Source: Hymenobacter norwichensis DSM 15439 | Lineage (GTDB): Bacteria; Bacteroidota; Bacteroidia; Cytophagales; Hymenobacteraceae | DNA: 64,000 nt | Assembly: GCF_000420705.1 (NCBI RefSeq) | Contig: NZ_ATVL01000009.1 | Coordinates: 1-64,000 of the forward strand | Direction: 5' to 3' | Shown: positions 44,698 to 54,600 of the stretch, piece by piece | Layout: each line of letters starts with the position of its first letter | Numbering within the stretch: position 1 is the first letter of the stretch | Notes under the pieces: generated by a model | What the model was told of the DNA's origin: nothing | The model's database searches: none | The model's input: only the letters and a program-made list of their open reading frames with translations | Program-made: the position numbers and the translations under genes

Positions 44698-45804
44698 ATG
44701 CCCGTCCTATCTGCTGCCTTAGCAGCCTCTTTGGCTTTGCTTAGCAGCTGCGACAATAAAGCCAAGCCCGCCGAAACCACTGAGGCCACTGCCCAAGAGC
44801 CAACGGCCAAGGATAGTGCCACATCCACTGGTAAAAAGTATCTAGCTAAGCCGCTGATTTCCACTATTTATACGGCCGACCCCTCGGCTCACGTGTTCAA
44901 CGGCAAAATCTACGTGTATCCGTCGCACGATATTGAAACGGGGATGCCGGAAAACGACAACGGCGACCATTTCGCCATGCGCGACTACCATATTCTCTCC
45001 ATGGATAGTATAGGCGGTAAGGTAACCGACCACGGCGTAGCGCTGGATACCAAGGATATTCCGTGGGCTGGGCGGCAATTGTGGGCGCCGGATGCTGCTT
45101 TCAAAAATGGCACGTATTACCTGTATTTTCCGGTGAAGGATAAGCAGGACATCTTCCGCATCGGTGTTGCCACCAGCAAGTCGCCCACTGGCCCATTTAA
45201 GGCGGAGCCCAAGCCCATAGCCGGCAGCATGAGCATCGACCCCGCCGTATTTACTGATACTGATGGCAAGTCGTATATGTATGTGGGTGGTATCTGGGGC
45301 GGACAGCTTCAACGCTGGCGCACCGGCAAATACGATGGCAGCAAGCCGAAGGAGCAGGAGCCTGGTCCCAAAGAAACTGCCCTCGGCCCGAAGATGGCGC
45401 GCCTCTCCGACGACATGCTGAGCTTCGCCGAGCCTGTGAAAGAAGTGCAGATTCTGGGGCAGGATGGCAAGCCATTCCTATCGGGCGACAACCAGCACCG
45501 CTTTTTTGAGGGCGGCTGGATGCACAAATACAACGGTAAATACTACTTCTCTTATTCCACCGGCGACACGCACCTGCTGGTATATGCCACCGGCGACTCG
45601 CCGTACGGCCCTTTCACGTACCAGGGCGTGCTGATGAACCCTGTGGAAGGCTGGACTACGCACCACTCGATTGTAGAAGTGAATGGCAAATGGTACATCT
45701 TCTATCACGACACCGAACTATCGGGCAAAACCTGGCTCCGCAACGTGAAAGTAACCGAGCTGAAGCGTAAACCCGACGGTGGCTTGGAACTCATTAATCC
45801 CTAG
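44698..45804 (+). CDS. GH43-family glycoside hydrolase, lipoprotein
   Basis: Removes xylosyl or arabinosyl residues from xylan-type oligosaccharides. The 368-residue product begins with a lipoprotein signal (PVLSAALAASLALLSSC, Cys at about residue 18), followed by DNKAKP and a linker. The five-bladed propeller has candidate catalytic base Asp in TADPSAHVFNGKIYVYPSHD, pKa-modulating Asp in MSIDPAVFTDTDGKSYM and acid Glu in HRFFEGGWMHKYNGKYYFSYSTG. ATG 44698 was preferred over TTG 44668. GH43 covers beta-xylosidases and arabinofuranosidases; the adjacent xylan locus suits either. Convergent with the LacI gene. Confidence 0.9.
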   Translation: MPVLSAALAASLALLSSCDNKAKPAETTEATAQEPTAKDSATSTGKKYLAKPLISTIYTADPSAHVFNGKIYVYPSHDIETGMPENDNGDHFAMRDYHILSMDSIGGKVTDHGVALDTKDIPWAGRQLWAPDAAFKNGTYYLYFPVKDKQDIFRIGVATSKSPTGPFKAEPKPIAGSMSIDPAVFTDTDGKSYMYVGGIWGGQLQRWRTGKYDGSKPKEQEPGPKETALGPKMARLSDDMLSFAEPVKEVQILGQDGKPFLSGDNQHRFFEGGWMHKYNGKYYFSYSTGDTHLLVYATGDSPYGPFTYQGVLMNPVEGWTTHHSIVEVNGKWYIFYHDTELSGKTWLRNVKVTELKRKPDGGLELINP

Positions 45805-45851
45805 GAATAGCGCTTAAAAAAGGCTTCTGACGTTCCAAGCTAAGCAAAGAG

Positions 45852-45917
45852 GCTCTAGCAACATGCCCCGACAAATACAGCCGTAGCGCTGTATTTGTCG
45901 GGGCATGTTGCTAGAGC
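45852..45917. terminator. Perfect 30-bp stem between GH43 and LacI genes
   Basis: Arms 45852-45881 and 45888-45917 are perfect complements around a six-base loop. The right arm contains the stop codon of the LacI gene (45911-45913). It serves as terminator for both convergent genes; the stem length equals that after lutC. Confidence 0.8.
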
Positions 45918-47089
45918 TCAAGCTGGAAGAAACTTTCAGCTCCTTTCAGGGAAGATTGCCGGATAATCAGGTCGCCGGTAACTACAAATGTGCGCGCCTG
46001 AAATGCATCTTGCTGCTGTACTTGCTCCAAAAACAAGCGCGCCGCGTGCTGGCCCACGCGGTAGGGGTGCAGGTTGATAGTAGTAAGACTAGGTTCTACC
46101 AATGCCGCCAAAAACTCATTGCCGAAACCGGCCACGGCCATGTCCTGGGGTACGCGCAAGCCACGTTGTTTGAGGGCCTGTATGAGGTCAAAGGCATTGC
46201 GGTAGTTGATGGCGAAAATGGCATCGGGCGGTTGTGGTAGTGCTAGCCACGCATCCAGTGCCGCCACCGCCGAGTTGGGTTGGAAGTCGCTGTGAACGAC
46301 ATACTCTGGCTGGATAAGTTGATGGTAGTGGCGCAATGCATTCTGGTAGCCTCCAATGCGCTGTTTGCTAATCAGCAACGACTCGGGCCCGGCCAAAATA
46401 GCAATGCGCTGGCAGCCTTCCTGAATAAGATGCTCAGTTACGGCGTATGCGCCACCCCAGTCGTCGAGTACCACCTGAGCGCTGTTTATTTCGTTGCATA
46501 CCCTATCAAAATGCACAATGGGAATGCCCCGGCTGGCGTGCTGCTTGACATGGTCGAAATTTTCGGTTTCGCGCGAGTGGCAGATGAGAAGCCCATCTAC
46601 CCGGCTGGCAATCAAGGCCTGCACATTGCTGACCTCCGTGGCGTACGATTCCTTGGACTGACAGATGATAACCCGGTAGCCCGCCTCGGCCGCTACTTGC
46701 TGAATCCCGCTAACAGCCGTGGCGAAAAATGGTCGCTCAATGTCGGGAATAACTACGCCAATGGTATTGCTTTCACTGCTCTTTAGGCTCTGCGCCAATA
46801 AATTAGGCTGGTAGTCGAGCTGCCGGGCTACCTCTATAATAGCTTGCCGAGTATTCAGGTTGATATCAGAATGCCCGTTCAGCGCCCTCGATACAGTGGA
46901 AGGTGCTACGCCCAATACCTTAGCTACGTCGCTAATGGTAGTTTGGCGAATCTTTCGATCAGGTAGGGGCTGTGATTTAGGATCGGTGAAATGAGAGTGG
47001 CAGGCTTTGCAGAAGAAACGTTGCTGCCCCCGAATAAACCCGGCTCTGATGACTTCACCAACCGAGTTGCACTTCAGGCATTTGATCAT
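45911..47089 (-). CDS. LacI-family regulator with N-terminal zinc ribbon
   Basis: Probable repressor of the glucuronoxylan locus. The 392-residue product starts with a zinc ribbon (Cys4, Cys7, Cys27, Cys30 in MIKCLKCNSVGEVIR ... RFFCKACHSHF) resembling the N-terminus of IS1/InsA-type transposases. An ordinary LacI helix-turn-helix follows (TTISDVAKVLGVAPSTVSRALNG), then hinge (YQPNLLAQSLKSSES) and effector domain (IGVVIPDIERPFFATAVSGI, VPIVHFDR-like GIPIVHFDRV, EHLIQEGCQRIAILAG). ATG 47089 marks the ribbon start. It is divergent from uxuA with a 20-bp palindrome between. The extra finger may add DNA contacts. Confidence 0.9.
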   Translation of the reverse strand: MIKCLKCNSVGEVIRAGFIRGQQRFFCKACHSHFTDPKSQPLPDRKIRQTTISDVAKVLGVAPSTVSRALNGHSDINLNTRQAIIEVARQLDYQPNLLAQSLKSSESNTIGVVIPDIERPFFATAVSGIQQVAAEAGYRVIICQSKESYATEVSNVQALIASRVDGLLICHSRETENFDHVKQHASRGIPIVHFDRVCNEINSAQVVLDDWGGAYAVTEHLIQEGCQRIAILAGPESLLISKQRIGGYQNALRHYHQLIQPEYVVHSDFQPNSAVAALDAWLALPQPPDAIFAINYRNAFDLIQALKQRGLRVPQDMAVAGFGNEFLAALVEPSLTTINLHPYRVGQHAARLFLEQVQQQDAFQARTFVVTGDLIIRQSSLKGAESFFQLEL

Positions 47090-47213
47090 AGAAAAAATGG
47101 TATTATTGGCAAACACCACAGAAGAGGGTGGGAGGGGAAGGTAACGGGGCGGTTCGATTATTCTAAGATAATCTAACAAAAAAATAATTAAGTGCAACTA
47201 TTTAATTGCTATC

Positions 47214-47233
47214 TACCGAAAACGTTTTCGGTA
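47214..47233. promoter_or_regulatory. LacI-type operator palindrome
   Basis: TACCGAAAACGTTTTCGGTA is a perfect 20-bp palindrome with the central CG typical of LacI/GalR operators. It lies between the divergent lacI and uxuA genes, with a partial repeat CGGTA just after. A second perfect palindrome, TAGAAAATATTTTCTA, is at 47287-47302 nearer uxuA. Confidence 0.75.
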
Positions 47234-47426
47234 ACGATTCCGGTAGTTTAATTTAGAAAACAATACATCTGAGCGTTTTTTGTCGCTAGAAAATATTTTC
47301 TATTGCTTTACCTTCGAGAGTGAGCACTCGCTACAACTCTGATAACAGCTTATTAAACGTTTTTAGAGTCTTGTATCGAACCTGTTGCAGTCGAAAATCA
47401 ATAATTGTGCTTTTTTAATAATCCCG

Positions 47427-48683
47427 ATGCTGAATACAATGCGCTGGTTCGGCCCTAACGACCCAACTCCTCTGTTGGCACTGCGGCAGGCTGGTTGTGT
47501 GGGAGTAGTCACGGCGCTCCATCAGTTGCCAGTAGGGGCGGTGTGGCCTGTCGAGGAAATTCAGCGGCGCCAGCAACTTGTTGAAGCAGACAACGCGCAA
47601 TCCTCTCCTTTGCACTGGGCGGTAGTAGAAAGCCTGCCCGTACACGAAGACATCAAGAAAGGACTGCCAACTCGCGCACAGTACCTAGAAAACTATAAGG
47701 AGTCGTTGCGTAACCTAGCGGCTTGCGGAATCCGTACGGTGTGCTACAACTTTATGCCGGTGCTGGATTGGTCGCGTACCAATCTGAGCTACGAAATGCC
47801 TGATGGCTCCCGGGCTTTACGGTTTGTATGGCAGGATTTCGCTGTTTTTGACTTGTGCATCTTGCAGCGCTCTGGGGCCGAGGCCGACTATGAGCCCACC
47901 GTAGCAATGGCTGCCCGCGAGCAGTTTACAAGCATGAGTGAAACCGCAGTAGCTGAACTAACCAATACGGTGCTGCTCGGGCTACCAGGTTCGGAAGAGG
48001 CTTTTGAGCTGTCTGGCTTTCAAGCGTTGCTGAATGAGTACGCAGCTATCAGTGCCGATGTATTACGCGAAAATCTTTACTATTTCCTGCGTGAAGTAGG
48101 GCCTGTTGCCGAAGAGGTAGGCGTCAATCTCTGCATCCACCCCGACGACCCGCCGTACCCGTTGCTGGGTTTGCCTCGCGTAGTAAGCACGGAAGCCGAT
48201 CTGCAAGGGTTGCTAGCCGCTTACGATTCGCCGGCAAATGGCCTCGCATTCTGTACTGGCTCCCTGGGCGTCCGCCCCGACAACGACTTACCTGGTATAG
48301 TGCAGCGTTTCGGTTCCCGCATTCATTTTGTACACCTGCGGGCCACTAAGCGCGAAGAAAACCCGCGCAACTTCCATGAGGCCGACCACCTCACTGGCGA
48401 TGTGGATATGTATGCTGTGGTGAAAGCGCTGGTGCAAGAGGAGCTACGCCGTGCCCAAAGCGGCAACGGTAACCCCGAGCTACCTATGCGCCCCGACCAC
48501 GGCCATCAAATGCTTGACGACCTGCAGAAACGCACATACCCTGGCTACTCAGCCATCGGTCGGCTCCGGGGGCTGGCTGAACTGCGCGGGTTGGAATTAG
48601 GTATCCGCCGCGCCTTACTAGAGGTCAAGCAATACCCGCCGGAGCGGCACTTCGCCGATAGTTCGGTGTCCCGCTTCGTGTAA
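47427..48683 (+). CDS. uxuA: Mannonate dehydratase
   Basis: Dehydrates D-mannonate to 2-keto-3-deoxy-D-gluconate, in glucuronate catabolism; cytoplasmic. The 418-residue product starts MLNTMRWFGPNDPTPLLALRQAG, as the family does. Metal-site stretches follow: CIHPDDPPYPLLGLPRVV, FCTGSLGVRPDNDLPGIVQRFG, IHFVHLRATKREENPRNFHEADHLTGDVDMYAV and MRPDHGHQMLDD. Length is slightly above the E. coli enzyme. First gene of the rightward xylan unit, 40 bp before GH67, and under the candidate LacI operator. Confidence 0.94.
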   Translation: MLNTMRWFGPNDPTPLLALRQAGCVGVVTALHQLPVGAVWPVEEIQRRQQLVEADNAQSSPLHWAVVESLPVHEDIKKGLPTRAQYLENYKESLRNLAACGIRTVCYNFMPVLDWSRTNLSYEMPDGSRALRFVWQDFAVFDLCILQRSGAEADYEPTVAMAAREQFTSMSETAVAELTNTVLLGLPGSEEAFELSGFQALLNEYAAISADVLRENLYYFLREVGPVAEEVGVNLCIHPDDPPYPLLGLPRVVSTEADLQGLLAAYDSPANGLAFCTGSLGVRPDNDLPGIVQRFGSRIHFVHLRATKREENPRNFHEADHLTGDVDMYAVVKALVQEELRRAQSGNGNPELPMRPDHGHQMLDDLQKRTYPGYSAIGRLRGLAELRGLELGIRRALLEVKQYPPERHFADSSVSRFV

Positions 48684-48722
48684 ATACTCCGCTCTTCTTT
48701 GCTGCCCTGCCTTCCTCACCTT

Positions 48723-50819
48723 ATGCTACTTCGTTTTCTGCTGCTTGTTTCGCTTTGCGTTGGCACCCATTTGCAGGGCTACGCCGACGATGGCTACCGC
48801 TTGTGGTTGAAATACGACCAATTGGCAGATGCCAAGCTGCGCGCCAGCTGGCAAGAGCAGGTGCGGGGCATTGCCGTAGGTGGTTCCAACGCTACCCTGC
48901 AAACAGCGGCGCACGAGCTGCAACTCGGGCTGCAAGGCTTGCTGGGCCGCCCGGTGCCGGTAGCGGCATCGGGTGGTAAGGGCTACGTCCAATTACGGGT
49001 GGCCGCCGACCCCACGCTAGGCAAAGAAGGCTACCGAGTAGTTACCGAAAAGAACGGCCTAGTAATTACCGGTCCCTCGGAAGCCGCGGTGCTTTACGGC
49101 TGCTTCGCGCTACTACGCCACGTGCAAACCGGTCAGCTGCCTAACAAGCTGGCCCTAACTAGCCAGCCCCGCATTCAGTATCGGATGCTTAATCATTGGG
49201 ACAACCCTAACGGCACAGTAGAGCGTGGATATGCAGGCTCCAGTATCTGGAAGTGGCAGGAGTTGCCTGAGGTAATCGACCCGCGCTATCAGGATTATGC
49301 CCGGGCCAACGCCTCTATAGGCATCAATGGCGTGGTGCTCAACAACGTAAATGCCAGTGCCCGCTACCTCACCGACGAGTACGTGCGAAAGGTAGCCGCT
49401 GTGGCCGGCGTATTGCGGCCCTACGGCCAGCGGGTGTATCTGTCGGTGTTCTGGGCCGCGCCTAAGGTTATTGGTGGCTTGCCAACTTCTGATCCGCTTG
49501 ACCCCAAAGTGAAAGCTTGGTGGGTGGCCCGGACCAACGAAATCTACAAGGTTATTCCCGACTTTGGGGGCTTTCTGGTAAAGGCCAACTCAGAAGGGGA
49601 GCCCGGCCCGCAGGACTACGGCCGCACTCACGCCGATGGGGCTAACATGCTGGCCCAAAGCCTTGGCAGCCACGACGGTATTGTTATGTGGCGCGCTTTC
49701 GTGTATAAAGCTGGCAGCGGCGACCGGTTCAAACAAGCCTACGAAGACTTCAAACCGCTTGATGGCCAGTTTGCCGATAAGGTGCTGGTTCAAGTGAAAA
49801 ACGGCCCGATTGATTTTCAGGCGCGGGAGCCATTTCATCCACTGTTTGGAGCTATGCCGCGCACTCCTCTGGTGCTGGAAGTGCAACTGACCCAAGAGTA
49901 TCTGGGCTTTGCTACCCACCTTGTGTATCTGGGGCCGCTTATCAAAGAGTGCCTGGAAGGAGACACTTACGCGCAGGGCAAGGGCTCAACGGTGGCCAAG
50001 GTGGTAGATGGCAGCCTAGACAAGCATAACATTAGCGCCATTGCCGGCGTGGCCAATATCGGCTCCGACCGGAATTGGACCGGCCACCCCGTAGGACAGG
50101 CCAACTGGTACTCCTACGGACGGCTTGCCTGGGACCACACGCTCAGTTCCGAAGCCATTGCCGACGAATGGACTCGTATGACCCTGACGCGGGAGCCTAC
50201 CGCTGTGGCCGCCGTAACGCAAGTGCTCAATCAGTCGCGCAATATATACGTGCGCTATACCATGCCGCTGGGCCTGCATCACATTATGGGTCAGAATCTG
50301 CACTACGGTCCTGAGCCTTGGCTAGCGAAAAGTGCCCGCCCTGATTGGACAGCTGTGTACTACCACAAGGCTGATGCCGAAGGACTAGGTTTCGACCGCA
50401 CTGCCACCGGCTCTAATGCCTTGGCCTTGTATTCACCGGGTGCTCAGCAGGTGTGGGCAAGTCCGGCTACCTGTCCGGTTAATTACCTGCTCTGGTTTCA
50501 TCATGTGCCCTGGACGCAGCCACTCAGCACCGGCCGTACCCTCTGGAACGAACTTACCACCCGCTACTACACCGGCGCCGACTCGGTGCTTTGGATGCAG
50601 CGGCAGTGGGAGCAAGCCAAACCGTCCCTCGACCCGGAATTATATACCGATGTGGCTGCTCGGCTGCGCGTGCAGCACCGTGAAGCCCTGTGGTGGCGCG
50701 ATGCCTGCGTGTTATATTTTCAATCTATCGCCAAACAGCCTCTTCCACCTGGGCTGCCTCCTCCAACCCGGCCGCTCACCGACATCAAGGAACTGGTTGA
50801 CATCTATCAGTTGCGCTAA
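48723..50819 (+). CDS. GH67 alpha-glucuronidase
   Basis: Removes (4-O-methyl)glucuronate from the non-reducing-end xylose of xylo-oligosaccharides, so it acts after xylanase. The 698-residue product has a signal peptide (MLLRFLLLVSLCVGTHLQGYA). The GH67 barrel shows catalytic acid Glu291 in KANSEGEPGPQ, and Asp364 (GPIDFQAREP) with Glu392 (VQLTQEYLG) as the paired base residues, at positions close to those of characterised family members. ATG 48723 was preferred to the upstream TTG. Neighbours uxuA and the SDR process the released uronate. Confidence 0.94.
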   Translation: MLLRFLLLVSLCVGTHLQGYADDGYRLWLKYDQLADAKLRASWQEQVRGIAVGGSNATLQTAAHELQLGLQGLLGRPVPVAASGGKGYVQLRVAADPTLGKEGYRVVTEKNGLVITGPSEAAVLYGCFALLRHVQTGQLPNKLALTSQPRIQYRMLNHWDNPNGTVERGYAGSSIWKWQELPEVIDPRYQDYARANASIGINGVVLNNVNASARYLTDEYVRKVAAVAGVLRPYGQRVYLSVFWAAPKVIGGLPTSDPLDPKVKAWWVARTNEIYKVIPDFGGFLVKANSEGEPGPQDYGRTHADGANMLAQSLGSHDGIVMWRAFVYKAGSGDRFKQAYEDFKPLDGQFADKVLVQVKNGPIDFQAREPFHPLFGAMPRTPLVLEVQLTQEYLGFATHLVYLGPLIKECLEGDTYAQGKGSTVAKVVDGSLDKHNISAIAGVANIGSDRNWTGHPVGQANWYSYGRLAWDHTLSSEAIADEWTRMTLTREPTAVAAVTQVLNQSRNIYVRYTMPLGLHHIMGQNLHYGPEPWLAKSARPDWTAVYYHKADAEGLGFDRTATGSNALALYSPGAQQVWASPATCPVNYLLWFHHVPWTQPLSTGRTLWNELTTRYYTGADSVLWMQRQWEQAKPSLDPELYTDVAARLRVQHREALWWRDACVLYFQSIAKQPLPPGLPPPTRPLTDIKELVDIYQLR

Positions 50820-50842
50820 TCATTTGCTTACTCCTTTTTCTT

Positions 50843-51655
50843 ATGGCACACACTAATTCCCTACTTTCTCCTCCCTTACCTAGCGGTCAGCAGCAGCAGT
50901 TGAACCCATTTTCCTTGGAAGGCAAGCTGGCCCTCGTAACGGGTGGTGGTACGGGCATCGGGCTAGAAATTGCCCGTTGCATGTCTACGGCTGGGGCAAC
51001 CGTAGTCATAACTGGTCGCCGCGAAGAGGTGCTGCAGGGTGCTGTAGCTGAACTTGGTGAATCGGTGCGTTACCTTACCAACGACATTTGCGAACTTGAC
51101 CAGCTGGATGGCTTAGTTGAGCATATTGAGGCCACCTACGGTCCTCTGGATATCCTGGTCAATAATGCCGGGGTAAACATGAAAAAGCCTGCTCTCGAAG
51201 TAACCGACCAAGAATTTAGCCGCATTATCCACACCAACCTCAACGCCGTGTTTGCCCTCACACGGGCCTGTGCCAAGCGCATGGTGGAGCGTGAAAGTGG
51301 CGTGATTCTCATGATTTCGTCGATGGCTGCCTATTATGGTATCGATAGGGTAGTGGCTTACGCAGCTTCTAAATCGGCGGTGGAAGGCATGGTGAAAGTG
51401 CTGGCTTCAGAATTCTCCAAGCACAACGTGCGGGTGAATGCCATTGCGCCCGGCTTCATTGAAACCGAGATGAGCCGTACCGCTATGAACTCTGACCCCG
51501 ACCGGCGCGACCGAGCTATGCGCCGCACGCCCATGGGTAAGTTCGGTCAGCCCGAGGATATCGGTCATGCCGCTGTATTTTTGGCCTCCGAGGCTGCGCG
51601 CTACATCACCGGGGCTTCTTTGCCCGTCGATGGTGGCAATTCCATTGGCTTTTAA
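50843..51655 (+). CDS. SDR, probable D-mannonate/fructuronate oxidoreductase
   Basis: Classical short-chain dehydrogenase, 270 residues: cofactor motif VTGGGTGIGLEIARCMS, NNAGVNMKKPALEVTDQEF, Ser in MISSMAAYYGIDRV, YAASK, and the C-terminal ITGASLPVDGGNSIGF. It is closest in feel to gluconate 5-dehydrogenase/KduD-like SDRs. Placed between GH67 and SusC and near uxuA, with no UxuB of the usual long-chain type in sight, it probably reduces D-fructuronate to D-mannonate. That role is inferred from context. It lies 23 bp after GH67 and 37 bp before SusC. Confidence 0.85.
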   Translation: MAHTNSLLSPPLPSGQQQQLNPFSLEGKLALVTGGGTGIGLEIARCMSTAGATVVITGRREEVLQGAVAELGESVRYLTNDICELDQLDGLVEHIEATYGPLDILVNNAGVNMKKPALEVTDQEFSRIIHTNLNAVFALTRACAKRMVERESGVILMISSMAAYYGIDRVVAYAASKSAVEGMVKVLASEFSKHNVRVNAIAPGFIETEMSRTAMNSDPDRRDRAMRRTPMGKFGQPEDIGHAAVFLASEAARYITGASLPVDGGNSIGF

Positions 51656-51692
51656 TTTCGACTTTACCTTCATTTCAAAATTCCTACACACT

Positions 51693-54600
51693 ATGTACAC
51701 ACCATTACGCAACACGGCCTTGGGCCTGAGCTTGCCGCTTTTTGCGGCTGTGGGGCTGCCCAGCGCCAGCCTATTCTTACCAGCCGCACCAGCGATGGCG
51801 CAAGCTGCGCAAACGATTTCTGGTCGAGTTGTTAGCGCGGAAGGCAACGAAGGCCTGCCGGGCGTCACCGTGCTGGTAAAGGGCACTACCAACGGGGTTT
51901 CCACCAATGGTGACGGCGGGTTTTCGTTGTCGGCCCCGGTGGGGAGCACGCTGGTATTTAGTGCTATTGGTTTCGTTAGCCAAGAGGCCGTTGTTTCTGG
52001 AACTACAGTAAACATTACGCTGGCTACCAACACCAAGGCCCTGGACGAGGTAGTGGTGGTAGGGTACGGTACGCAGCGAGCCGAAGCAGTAACTGGTTCG
52101 GTGGCTTCCATCAGTGGCGAGACTTTGCGCGAAGTACCCACGGCTAACATCTCGCAGGCCCTGCAAGGCCGGTTGCCGGGGGTACAAATTTCCCAAACCT
52201 CCTCCCAGCCGGGTGCCACTACCCAAATCCGGATACGCGGAACTCGCTCTCTTAACGCCACCAACGACCCCCTAATCGTACTGGACGGGATTCCCTTCCC
52301 GGGTTCCATCGGCGACATCAACCCCAACGATATCCAGAGCGTCGACATTCTGAAAGATGCCTCGGCTACGGCCATCTACGGGTCGCGGGGAGCCAATGGC
52401 GTAGTTCTGGTAACCACCAAAGGGGGTAAGAAAGGGCAAAAGGCCCAGCTAACCTACGATGGGTTTGTGGGCGCGAAAACCCTTTTCTCCCCCTACCCCA
52501 TGATGAACGGGCCAGAGTTTGCGGCGCTTCGCAAAGCAACGGGCTTGTATAATAATGGGCAACCCTTATACAGTAACACTCTAGACGAATCCGATGACGT
52601 CGATACCGATTGGCAGAAGCAATTGTACCGAACCGGCATTCAATCCAACCACAACGTAGGGGTAACTGGTGGTACGGAGAACGGGCGGTACAATTTCAAC
52701 GCGGGGTATTATCAGGAAGAAGGAGTCATTCCTACCCAGCAGTACACCCGCTATTCTGTTCGTGGCTCGCTTGACCAAGGCGTTGGCAAATATGTCCGCT
52801 TGGGCTTCACTACCAACAATACCTATAGCCTAACGGAAGGCTCCAACGTGGGGGTGTATGGCGCCTTGACTTCCTCCCCAATCGCCAGTCCGTACAATGC
52901 GGATGGGACGCTGAGAAGAACCATCCGAATGCCCTTGGATGAGCAGTGGGTAGCTACCAAGCAGGTGGTAGAAGATAATGCAGACCGATGGCTGAGTCAA
53001 TCGAGAAACTTTGCCAGCTACAACTCGCTCTTCGGTGAATTCAGTATGCCCGGAGTCGATGGGTTGAAATACCGCCTCAACCTGGGTGTAAACTATCGGG
53101 CGGGCCAGGGTGGTAGCTATACGGGAGAGGGCATCAACTCGGCTCTCGCTACGAATCCTTCTACGGCATCCACCAGCAACTCGCTGACCACGGACTACAC
53201 CGTTGAAAACATCTTGTCCTACGACCGTACCTTTGGCGGGAAGCATAATATCAATGCGTTAGCCTTGTATTCTGCCTCCAGCAACACGTTCAATCGGTCG
53301 CAGATTAATGCCCGGGATATTCCTGCCGACGCCTTTCAGTTCTATAATCTGGGCCGGGCGGCCGGCGAAATCATCGTAAACCCCAACGACCAGCAGTATA
53401 CCAAAACCGGTCTGTTGTCTTACATGGGCCGGGTGATGTACTCCTACGATGACCGGTACCTGCTCTCCGCTACGGTCCGTTCGGACGCCTCCTCCCGGCT
53501 GGCCCCCGGCTATCAATGGAATACCTACCCGGCCGTTTCGGTCGGCTGGAACATCGCCAAAGAATCATTCATGCAGAATGTTTCGGCCGTCAACATGATG
53601 AAGCTGCGGGTTGGCTACGGTATAACGTCAAACCAGGCCGTTGCCCCCTATTCCACCCTGGGCCGCCTGGACGCCCGCCCCTACAATTTTGGCCCTACCG
53701 GCTACCAGACGGGCCTGTTTGTGAGTGTGGCGCCCAACCCTACCCTGGGCTGGGAATACTCTAAAACCTGGAACTACGCGTTGGATTTCGCGGTCTTGAA
53801 AAACCGGCTTTCGGGTACCGTGGAGTACTACGTCACCAACACCGAAGACCTGCTGCTGGGGGTGGCATTGCCTCCCACCAGCGGGGTGGGTAGCTTCACG
53901 AACAACATTGGCTCCACGCAAAACAAAGGCATAGAGCTTTCGTTGAACGGGTTGATTTTAGACAATGCCAACGGCTGGACCTGGGAAGCGGGCTTCAACT
54001 TGTATGCCAACCGCAACAAGATTACGGCGCTGGCCGGGGAGCAAGACCGGGACGAAGGAAGCTGGTGGTTTGTGGGTAAACCGATCAACGTAGTCTTTGA
54101 TTACGAAAGAATCGGGCTGTGGCAAGAAAACGACCCGTACAGAGCCATTCTGGAGCCATCTGCCGGCAACCCTAATGCCACGATTGGGATGATTAAGGTG
54201 AAATACACCGGCGATTATAACTCGGATGGTACCCCCACCCGCCCCATTGGCACCGCGGACCGACAGATTCTGGACGTAAACCCCGACTTCCTGGGCGGGT
54301 TGAACACCCGGGTGGCGTACAAAGGCTTTGACTTGTCCGTCGTGGGGGCCTTCCAAAGCGGCGGCCTGCTCAACAGTACCATTTACGGTTCGGGGGGCTA
54401 CCTCAACTTGCTGAATGGTCGGCGCGGGAACGTAAAAGTGGATTACTGGACGCCGGAAAATACGGATGCCAAATATCCCCGGCCCGGTTCCCTGGCCAGC
54501 GGCGACAACCCGAAGTACGGCTCGACGCTGGGCTATTTTGATGCCTCCTACCTGAAGGTGCGCTCCATCTCACTGGGCTATAATTTCAACAATATGGCGT

